Source of the DNA: an uncultured Clostridium sp.
Lineage (GTDB): Bacteria; Bacillota; Clostridia; TANB77; CAG-508
DNA length: 64,000 nucleotides
Assembly: GCA_948473335.1 (NCBI GenBank)
Contig: CAOKXF010000001.1
Coordinates: 62,001 to 126,000 of the forward strand
Direction: 5' to 3'
Position numbers and translations under genes: made by a program. The notes beneath the pieces were generated by a model. The model had not been told where the DNA came from. It worked only from the letters and a program-made list of their open reading frames with translations, and ran no database searches. The stretch's first letter is position 1. Every line of letters starts with the position of its first letter. Below, piece after piece: positions 27,807 through 35,378 of this stretch.

Positions 27807-28754
27807 ATGAAAAAAGTAATATTATTTGGAGTACCAACACATGGAAATATAGGAGATGCAGCAATTGTAATAGCAGAAGAAAAATTTATAAGAGATAATT
27901 TAAATAAATATGAATATATAAAAGTATTAGATGATGAGACAAAAGACAAAATCGAAGAAATGAAAAATATAATAAAAGATGAAGATATAATATTACTACA
28001 TGGTGGCGGAAACTTAGGAGATGAATACATGATTTGTGAAGAAAGAAGACGAATGGTAATAGAAGCATTTCCAAATAATAAAATAATATTAATGCCACAG
28101 TCAATTTATTTTAATGATACAGAAATTGGAAAAAAGGAATTAGAAAATACAAAAAAATTATATAATAGTCATAAACATTTAACTTTAGTAGCAAGGGAAG
28201 AAGTATCATTTAACATAATGAAGAAAGAATTTGCAAATGTAAATGTAATATTAACACCAGATATAGTAATGTATTTAAATAAAACGCAAAATACAGAAAG
28301 ACATGGAGTTGTTCTAGCTATGAGAAAAGATATAGAAAAAATATTAACAGCTGAACAAATGGAAAAAATAAATGATGATATTTCTAAATATTTTGAAAGT
28401 AAGACAATAACAGATACACATCTAGGAGATGCAGAAATAAGTTGTGAAATGAGAGAAAAAGTAGTTGAAGATAAATTAGAAGAATTTAGAAAATCACAAT
28501 TAGTTATAACAGATAGATTACATGGCATGATATTTGCAGCAATAACAAGTACACCATGCATAGCATTAGGTAATTATAATCACAAAATAGAATCAAGTTT
28601 TGAATGGCTAAGACATAAGGAATATATTAAATTTTTGAAAGATACAAAAGATTTAGAAGAAGCAATAATAGAGTTGAAAGACAAAAATGTCAATTATAAT
28701 AATGAATTTGCAGTAAAGGAATATAAACAAATATTAGACATAATAAATAACTAG
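27807..28754 (+). CDS. Polysaccharide pyruvyl transferase family protein
   Basis: Likely transfers pyruvate from phosphoenolpyruvate to a hydroxyl of a surface polysaccharide, adding negative charge. The 315-aa protein has the family features FGVPTHGNIGDAAI at the start, ILLHGGGNLGDEY (about 69-81), MPQSIYF, and the C-terminal ITDRLHGMIFAAITSTPCIAL with the R-L-H-G signature. I use ATG 27807. A TTG at 27774 in frame would butt against the ribosome-binding site and would place its first codons inside the hairpin. The next gene is 11 nt away, so they are one operon with the WecA-like and GT2 genes. Confidence 0.88.
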   Translation: MKKVILFGVPTHGNIGDAAIVIAEEKFIRDNLNKYEYIKVLDDETKDKIEEMKNIIKDEDIILLHGGGNLGDEYMICEERRRMVIEAFPNNKIILMPQSIYFNDTEIGKKELENTKKLYNSHKHLTLVAREEVSFNIMKKEFANVNVILTPDIVMYLNKTQNTERHGVVLAMRKDIEKILTAEQMEKINDDISKYFESKTITDTHLGDAEISCEMREKVVEDKLEEFRKSQLVITDRLHGMIFAAITSTPCIALGNYNHKIESSFEWLRHKEYIKFLKDTKDLEEAIIELKDKNVNYNNEFAVKEYKQILDIINN

Positions 28755-28765
28755 GAGTGATATAT

Positions 28766-29530
28766 ATGATACCCAAAAAAGTACACTATATTTGGTTAGG
28801 AGGAAAACCAAAAGATAAGTTAACAGAGATATGTCTATTAACTTGGAAAGATAAGATGCCAGAATATGAATTTATAGAATGGAATGAAACCAACTTAGAT
28901 TTAGAAAAAATTTCACAAGAAAATGAGTATTTTGCAGAATGTAGGAAACGAAATCTATATGCATTTATGGCAGATTATTTAAGGATAAAAATATTGTATG
29001 AACAAGGTGGAATATATATAGATACTGATGTACAAGCAATAAAATCATTAAATCCGCTATTAGATAGAAATTTAATATTAGGATATGAAGAATGTACAAT
29101 AGATGTAGTAAAAAAACAAATAGGAACAGGTTTTATAGCAGCAGAAAGAGGACATTGGTTTATAGAAAAGATATATAATTTTTATAAAAACGAAATAATG
29201 AATTCAGAGATGTTCATAATACCTGTTATTATGACAGATACATATAATAAATTGAATAAGGAAGAAAAAGAAAAAATAGAAATATTGCCCAAAGAATATT
29301 TTTCACCATATGATTCAGGTGGAGGAAAATTATTCAGTATAGAATTGATTACGAAAAATACATATGCAATACATTGGTTTTCATATAGTTGGGGAAATTA
29401 TAAAAATAGAAAATGGGCATTAGTAAAACATATAAAAAATCCATTAAAAAGAAGAATTCAGATGGTAAAGAACAGAATAAAATTTTATAAAGAAACACAA
29501 ACAGTAAAAAAGAATAGAAGGAAAAACTAA
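28766..29530 (+). CDS. GT32-like (OCH1-type) glycosyltransferase
   Basis: A 254-aa GT-A protein of the DXD sugar-binding type. Family features: IPKKVHYIWLGG at the N-terminus, FIEWNETNLDL, AFMADYLRIKILYEQGG and IYIDTDV with the metal-binding DTD (about 91-93). WFSYSWGNY near the C-terminus is typical of capsular GT32 enzymes. The C-terminal 40 residues are very basic and may bind the membrane. TAGGAG precedes ATG 28766; a GTG at 28757 overlaps that site. It ends the second glycan cluster. Sugar unknown. Confidence 0.85.
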   Translation: MIPKKVHYIWLGGKPKDKLTEICLLTWKDKMPEYEFIEWNETNLDLEKISQENEYFAECRKRNLYAFMADYLRIKILYEQGGIYIDTDVQAIKSLNPLLDRNLILGYEECTIDVVKKQIGTGFIAAERGHWFIEKIYNFYKNEIMNSEMFIIPVIMTDTYNKLNKEEKEKIEILPKEYFSPYDSGGGKLFSIELITKNTYAIHWFSYSWGNYKNRKWALVKHIKNPLKRRIQMVKNRIKFYKETQTVKKNRRKN

Positions 29531-29554
29531 AAAGAAAGGAAGGAGAAGAGTAGA

Positions 29555-30472
29555 ATGGAAAAATTATTAATAATAGGACACAAAAATCCAGATACAGATT
29601 CAATATGTTCAAGTATAGTATTAGCAGAGATACAAAGCAAAATGACAGGAGAAGAAGTAGAGGCAGTAAGATTAGGAAACATAAATCAGGAAACAGAATA
29701 TGCATTAAAATATTTTGAAGTAGAACCACAAAGAATGATAGAGAAAGTAGAAGAAGGGCAACCAGTAATGTTGGTAGACCATAATGAATTCACACAAAGT
29801 GTAGAAGGAATAGAAAAAGCAAAAATACTAGGAGTAATAGACCATCACAAAATAGCAAATTTCCAAACATCAGAACCATTATTTTACATGGCACAACCAG
29901 TAGGATGTACAGCAACAATAATATATGATATATGCTTAATGAATAATATAGAAATAAGTAAGAAAATGGCGGGACTATTATTAAGTGCAATAATATCAGA
30001 CACATTACTATTAAAATCACCAACATGTACAGTAAAAGATATAGAGATAGCAAATAAACTTGAAAAAATAGCAGAAGTAGATAAAAATACATATGGATTA
30101 GAAATGTTAAAAGCAGGAACAAAATTAGATGGATATACAGAAGAAGAACTATTAAACTTAGACTCAAAGAAATTTGAAAAAGACAATGTAAAATATATGA
30201 TAGCACAAGTAAACACAGTAAGTATAGAAGATGTATTAAAAAAACAAGATAAAATAGAAGAAGCAATGAGAAAAGTTATAGAAGAAAACCAATTAAATTT
30301 ATGTTTATTAGCAATAACAGACATAGTAAACAGTAATTCAGAAGCAATAGTAATTGGAAATAGAACAGATATAATAGAAAAAACATATAAGATTGAAAAC
30401 AACAGAACATTTATGCCAGGTGTAGTATCAAGGAAAAAACAGATTATACCATTAATAGAGGCAAATATCTAA
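29555..30472 (+). CDS. ppaC: Manganese-dependent inorganic pyrophosphatase (DHH family II)
   Basis: Hydrolyses pyrophosphate to phosphate. The 305-aa length and motifs match family II: GHKNPDTDS (8-16), LVDHNE, VIDHHK (about 95-100) with the DHH motif, and in the C-terminal DHHA2 domain PGVVSRKKQIIPL (about 288-300) with the S-R-K-K signature. There are no CBS inserts. AAGGAAGGAG precedes ATG. It is probably transcribed with the glycan operon, whose transferases release pyrophosphate or nucleotides; that link is an inference. Confidence 0.96.
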   Translation: MEKLLIIGHKNPDTDSICSSIVLAEIQSKMTGEEVEAVRLGNINQETEYALKYFEVEPQRMIEKVEEGQPVMLVDHNEFTQSVEGIEKAKILGVIDHHKIANFQTSEPLFYMAQPVGCTATIIYDICLMNNIEISKKMAGLLLSAIISDTLLLKSPTCTVKDIEIANKLEKIAEVDKNTYGLEMLKAGTKLDGYTEEELLNLDSKKFEKDNVKYMIAQVNTVSIEDVLKKQDKIEEAMRKVIEENQLNLCLLAITDIVNSNSEAIVIGNRTDIIEKTYKIENNRTFMPGVVSRKKQIIPLIEANI

Positions 30473-30509
30473 AAACATAAATTCAATATATATAATATAT
30501 AAAGGAGGA

Positions 30510-30535
30510 TATGTTAGTAATTGGAAACTAACATA
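30510..30535 (+). promoter_or_regulatory. Hairpin between ribosome-binding site and SH3 protein start
   Basis: AAAGGAGG (30501-30508), then TATGTTAG (30510-30517), a 10-nt loop, CTAACATA (30528-30535), then 11 nt and ATG 30547. An ATG at 30542 reads into TGA after two codons. The stem and the following AAG-TAAA match the leader at 4-36. Confidence 0.65.
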
Positions 30536-30546
30536 AGTTAAATGAT

Positions 30547-31347
30547 ATGAGAATAAAAAATATATTTAAAATAGCAATAATATTTATAATGACAATGTTT
30601 ATAATGATACAAACATCCATAGCATCAACAACAGGAGTAATAACATATGATACTGTAAGAGTAAGAAAAGATCCAGAACCAGACCTAAAGAAAACAAAAA
30701 CATATGCATTAGTATCAATAGGTGATAAGGTAGAAGTATTAGAAAAATCAGGAAACTGGTATAAAATAACTTGTACATATGAAGGAAAAAAGGTAACAGG
30801 ATATGTTAGAGAAGACTTAATAGATGTAAAAAATCCTGAGAAATTAGAAACAAGTAGTAATAACAACAGCAATAGTAACAATAATAGTTCAAGCAGTAAC
30901 AGTAGTACAAATACTAATTCTAATGCAAACTCTAGTACAAGCTCTAATACAAGTAAACCAGATACATCAAATAATTCTAGTACTAATTCAAATAGTACAA
31001 CTGAAAAGCCAACAACAAGTGAACAAAATACTTCAAATGAAGAAACGTCAAATAATGAATCAAACAATCCAAATGAGAGTTCAAATAATTCTAATAAACC
31101 AACAACATCGGATAATCAAAATCAATCAGAAGTAATATTAACAACATTAAATATTTCAGAAAGTGATATAAAAGAGGGAAATAAAATAAAACTAGAAAAG
31201 GATACACATATAAAAATATTACCTGTAGTTAATTCTACTAATATTGGAACTATAACTTCAGGAACAGAAGTAACTGTTGTAGAAAATGTAAATAAATGGA
31301 TACGAATAGAAACAGAGGAGCTAATAGGATGGGCAAGAATAGAGTAA
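30547..31347 (+). CDS. Secreted protein with two SH3-like domains and Asn/Ser-rich linker
   Basis: The 266-aa product has a signal peptide (about 1-27, hydrophobic core IAIIFIMTMFIMI, ending SIAS). An SH3_3-type domain follows (about 31-92: TYDTVRVRKDP, VEVLEKSGNWYKI, GYVREDLI). A linker of about 95 residues (99-194) is almost only Asn, Ser, Thr and a few Pro/Lys. A second, degenerate SH3-like domain ends the protein (about 200-266: KLEKDTHIKILP, VNKWIRIETEELIGWARIE). Such domains often bind cell-wall peptides. No catalytic domain is present. Its last 19 nt overlap the comEC start, so the two are translationally linked. Confidence 0.85.
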   Translation: MRIKNIFKIAIIFIMTMFIMIQTSIASTTGVITYDTVRVRKDPEPDLKKTKTYALVSIGDKVEVLEKSGNWYKITCTYEGKKVTGYVREDLIDVKNPEKLETSSNNNSNSNNNSSSSNSSTNTNSNANSSTSSNTSKPDTSNNSSTNSNSTTEKPTTSEQNTSNEETSNNESNNPNESSNNSNKPTTSDNQNQSEVILTTLNISESDIKEGNKIKLEKDTHIKILPVVNSTNIGTITSGTEVTVVENVNKWIRIETEELIGWARIE

Positions 31348-33869
31348 TACTAGAAATTGTAATAGGATATATAATAGGTATTTTATGGGGACTATACTTA
31401 GATAAAATAAGTATAGTCCTGTTGTATATAATAATGTTTTTAATAATAAAATTAATTTCATTCACAAGGATTTATAAATATATAAAATTAATACTAAAAC
31501 CAGTTACAGTAATTTTAATCATAATATCGTCATTAATATCAAATTTAATTCTAATAAATCAAAATAACAAATATAAAGAACTATTTACACAAATTGAAGA
31601 TGTAGAAATAGTAGGAAGAGTAATTGATAATGGGACAAACAAAGAATATACAAATATATACAAAATAAAAATAGAAAAATTAAATAATAAATTAAAATAC
31701 AAAGATACACATGTATATTTGCAATATAAAGAAAAACTAGAATATGGAGACTCAGTATATATTCAAGGAAAGTTTGAAGAGCCAGATATAACAAAAAACT
31801 ATAAGGGATTTAATTATAAAGAGTATTTAAAGACATTAAAGATATATGGAACCGTAAAAGGAGAGAACATACAAGTAATTGAAAAAAAACAAAATAATGT
31901 AGTAATGACATATTTTAATAATACACTTCTGAAAACAAAAGATACAATAAAAGCTAATTTCGACCAAAATATAGGAGGTATATTATTGGGAATTTTATTA
32001 GGAGATGCTAATGAAATAGAAGAAGAAGTAAGACAGAACTTTTCAGAAAGTAATATTTCACATATACTAGCTGTATCAGGAATGCATATTTCATATATCA
32101 TAATACGGATTATCATTTATACTAAATAAAATATTAGGAAAGAGTAATAGTAAAATTTTAATAATAGTATTTTTAGTTATATATATGATATTAACAGGAT
32201 TTAGTCCATCAGTTGTAAGAGCTAGCGTAATGAGTATCATATTTTTAATATCGAAAATTTTACATAGAAAAAATGATATATGGACAAGTATATCAATATC
32301 TTTATTAATATTACTAATATATAATCCATTTCTAATATGTAATATAAGTATACAATTTACATATATAGCTACAATAGGAATTATTTTATTACAAAGAAAT
32401 ATATTAAATTTTTTTAAAAATATACGAATCAAGGATTCAAATCATATACTAAGAAAAAGAAAAATTACAAATTTGAAAATTCAGAAAATATTAAGTTCAA
32501 TTTATGAAATTTTATCAGTATCTTTTGCGGCACAAATAATGATATTACCAATAAGTATTTTATCTTTTAACACATTTAATCTAACTTTTTGGATTACAAA
32601 TTTTTTTATCAGTTTTATTGTCCCACCAATTATCATTTTAGGTTTAATAATCATAATTACTATAATATTAGGGTTCAAACAAATTTATTTAATCAATTTA
32701 ATTCTAAAGATTTTAATTAATATTCTAATTGTTATTTCAAAAATAGGTAGTAAATTACCTTTTAGCAAAATTAAGGTTACAACTCAAGAAGTATGGAAAA
32801 TAATAATCTACTATATATTTGTTATCATTGCAAATCATTTGTATTCAATATGGCATAAAAGAAAACTTACGACTTTTGAACAAAGAATAAAAAATATAGT
32901 ATATCTAATTAAATGTAAGTTGAGAGAGAATAAGAAAGTTATCTTCAAAATGTTCATAGTAATACTTATCGTTCTTTTCATTATATTTAATTTATCAAAT
33001 AGAGATTTACAAGTTTATTTTATAGATGTTGGACAAGGTGATAGTACTTTAATAATTACTCCAAATAAAAAGACAATTTTAATTGATGGTGGAGGAAGTG
33101 AGAATTATGAAGTTGGAGATAATATTTTAATACCATATTTATTGGCACGACAGATTAAAAAAATAGATTATATTTTTATTAGTCATTTTGATACTGACCA
33201 TGTGCGGGGGGGTGCTTACTGTTATGGAAGAATTAAATGTTCAAAATGTTATAATTGGAAAACAATTTGAAAGTTGTGAGAATTATATGGAATTTATAAA
33301 AATAGCAAAGCAGAGAAATATAAAAGTACATGTAGTAGAAGCGGGGAAAAGAGTTAATATGGAAAAAGACATATATTTCGATATTTTATGGCCAAGCTCT
33401 AATAATATGATTAATGAGAACATATTAAATAATAATTCTTTGGTTTGCAAAATTGTATATAGGAATTTTTCAATTTTATTTACAGGTGATATTGAAGAAA
33501 TTGCTGAAAGAGCTATTTTAGAAAAATATCAGAATACCAATGTATTAAAATCTACAATATTGAAAGTAGCTCATCATGGTTCAAAATCGTCATCTGTAAA
33601 AGAATTTCTGAATGCTGTAAAACCTAGGATTGCATTAATAGGAGTAGGAAAGAAGAATAATTTTGGTCATCCTAATTTGAAGGTTTTGAAAAGACTAGAA
33701 CGGATGTGGAAGTAGAGTATTTCGAACTGATGAGGATGGTGAAATTACAATAAGAGTGAATAGAAAAGGGAAGATTTGGTTGGACAAGATGATATCTAAA
33801 GAAAGACATCTGGATGTAAAAATAATAATGTTGAGCCAGAAAAACAATGTAAAGGTTCTCTCAATGTAA
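31329..33869 (+). pseudogene. comEC: comEC, DNA uptake channel, interrupted by three +1 shifts at CGG codons
   Basis: ComEC carries single-stranded DNA across the membrane during transformation. ATG 31329 follows GAGGAG. Segment 1 has two helices, the OB-like DUF4131 domain and ILAVSGMHISYIII; segment 2 the remaining helices and the start of the metallo-beta-lactamase-like domain (FIDVGQGDSTLI, SHFDTDHV); segment 3 KVAHHGSKSS; segment 4 RVFRTDEDGEI. Reading is restored by skipping one C at 32106 (ATA-C-GGA), 33205 (GTG-C-GGG) and 33701 (GAA-C-GGA). Each skip gives the family sequence exactly, for example DHVGG. Without the skips, stops follow soon after. Joined length would be about 845 aa. 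It could be a recent pseudogene, a sequence error, or a gene read by +1 frameshifting. Confidence 0.85.
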
Positions 33870-33988
33870 GATTAGGGGTAGATCTTCATAATAAAGCAAA
33901 AATGAAATCTATTGAGAAAAACATTTCAATTAATGAATTAATAAAGAATGCAGTAGTAGAATATTTAAGAATAAATAACAATAATTAG
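33800..33988 (+). pseudogene. 5'-truncated HicB-type ribbon-helix-helix remnant
   Basis: In a frame other than the comEC tail there is GSLNVRLGVDLHNKAKMKS, then KNISINELIKNAVVEYL, ending in TAG at 33986-33988. This is the C-terminal DNA-binding part of HicB-like antitoxins (xNVRxxxELHxxxxxxA...xSxNxLxxxAxxxYL). Going upstream the frame closes at TAA (33797-33799) and has no start codon. The HicB N-domain and any HicA toxin are absent. It overlaps the extension of comEC beyond its usual end, so an old insertion or deletion probably joined the two. Confidence 0.55.
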
Positions 33989-34097
33989 TTTATTATTCTA
34001 TGAAAATCAAATATTTAATGCTCTGAAGGAATAAAACCACCAAAACTTGGAAATAATAGAAACAAGAAGAAAAAAGCCAATAAAAAGAGGTGGTCAA

Positions 34098-34712
34098 ATG
34101 AATAAAGAAAATGTAATAGTTGCAATAATAGCAATAATAGTTCTAATAGGAGCAATATTTACATCAATAGCAATAAGAAATAGAAATCAACAAAACAAAG
34201 AAAATGCAGAAGGAAGAGGAATAATAATATTAAATGAAGAAGTAAGTGATGAATGTACAGAAGAATATATAAAAAATGTAGAAAATCAAACAGAACAAAC
34301 AAGTTCAACAGAAGAAAAAATATCTGCTAATGCAATCCTTATATTAAAAAAATATTATACACAATGTGAACATACAATAAATGAATATGTAGAAATGCCT
34401 CCAGAATTAGTAAATATGACTGAGCAAGAAATACAAAAAGAATATCCAGAATGGGAATTAATAGGATTTTCGCCAAATGAAGTAATACTGTATAAAGAAT
34501 TTGCCGAAAGATGTAAAGAACATTTTATATTAAAAATCGAATCAGGAAAAATAGTTGTTTATAAAATATTAGAAGGTGGAGAATTAGAAATATATGATAA
34601 AACAGAAATAGGAACAGAATATTTAACCGAAACAGATTTAATAAACATGCAAGATGGACTAGAAATATATGGAAAAGAAGAACTTAATAAAATATTAGAA
34701 GACTTTGAGTAA
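34098..34712 (+). CDS. Membrane-anchored protein with BofC C-terminal-like domain
   Basis: The 204-aa product has one N-terminal helix (about 5-27, VIVAIIAIIVLIGAIFTSIAI), a short acidic linker, and a C-terminal domain (about 110-204) with YPEWELIGFSPNEVILYKE, CKEHFILKIESGKIVVYK and LTETDLINMQDGLEIYG. That order resembles the BofC C-terminal domain, which in Bacillus controls SpoIVB protease signalling from the forespore. The match is by pattern. GAGGTGG lies before ATG 34098; an earlier in-frame ATG (34047) lacks a site and has no hydrophobic start. A perfect 20-bp terminator overlaps its stop. Confidence 0.65.
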   Translation: MNKENVIVAIIAIIVLIGAIFTSIAIRNRNQQNKENAEGRGIIILNEEVSDECTEEYIKNVENQTEQTSSTEEKISANAILILKKYYTQCEHTINEYVEMPPELVNMTEQEIQKEYPEWELIGFSPNEVILYKEFAERCKEHFILKIESGKIVVYKILEGGELEIYDKTEIGTEYLTETDLINMQDGLEIYGKEELNKILEDFE

Positions 34713-34730
34713 GTCTTCTAATATTTTATT
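34686..34730. terminator. Perfect 20-bp bidirectional terminator
   Basis: AATAAAATATTAGAAGACTT (34686-34705), 5-nt loop TGAGT, and its exact complement at 34711-34730. The arms contain the last codons and stop codons of both converging genes (34712 on +, 34718 on -), and give A/T tails in both directions. Confidence 0.9.
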
Positions 34731-35293
34731 AAATCTTTATTCAAATCACTTTTATTAATAAATCCTTTAGAATATAGAGCTTTAATATACATAATAAGAG
34801 CAAAAACAGTACAAAAAATTGCAAAACAATATAAAGCAAAATCTATATTAATAAGAATACCTACAGTAACATTAAATTGTTTTAAAAGTAAAGAGCCAAC
34901 TATAGCTAAATAAAGTAAAACAGTAGCTAATTTCCCATACCATTTACTATAGACTACAATATTTTTACCATAAAGGAATGTAGCACCACAGATAAGGATT
35001 AATTCTTTAGCCATAAGAATTAATAAAATCCAAGGTGGAATCATTCTCGTAATAACTAACATTGCAATAATACAAATTTGAGTAATCTTATCAGCCAAAG
35101 GATCTAGTAATTTACCTAAATTTGAAACTAAATTAAATTTTCTAGCAATAAATCCATCTGCAATATCAGTAATAGCAGAAAGGGTAAAAACTAAAAGAGC
35201 AGCTAAATAATCTTGTGTATAAATGTTATTAAGAATTATTGGAATTAGTACAAATCTAAAAAGTGATAATATATTAGGAATATGTTTTTTCAT
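34718..35293 (-). CDS. pgsA: CDP-diacylglycerol-glycerol-3-phosphate 3-phosphatidyltransferase
   Basis: Makes phosphatidylglycerol phosphate in the membrane. The 191-aa protein has about five helices and the CDP-alcohol phosphotransferase motif D-G-x2-A-R-x8-G-x3-D-x3-D, seen as DGFIARKFNLVSNLGKLLD followed by PLAD (about 47-69). The N-terminal HIPNILSLFRF matches PgsA. GGAGG precedes ATG 35293; a longer frame starts at 35329 before that site. Other CDP-alcohol transferases share the motif, but length and start favour PgsA. It stands alone on the minus strand before clpE. Confidence 0.9.
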   Translation of the reverse strand: MKKHIPNILSLFRFVLIPIILNNIYTQDYLAALLVFTLSAITDIADGFIARKFNLVSNLGKLLDPLADKITQICIIAMLVITRMIPPWILLILMAKELILICGATFLYGKNIVVYSKWYGKLATVLLYLAIVGSLLLKQFNVTVGILINIDFALYCFAIFCTVFALIMYIKALYSKGFINKSDLNKDLIKY

Positions 35294-35378
35294 ATAATTG
35301 CTTCCTCCATATTTAAACAGTATACTCAAAAGTCAAAAAATTAAACGAAAAGTTTTAATTTCAAGTTTTGGAATACAG

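Noticed and set aside
34047..34097. Longer start for the BofC-like gene
   Set aside because: No ribosome-binding site, and it would place a basic peptide before the membrane helix; GAGGTGG supports 34098.
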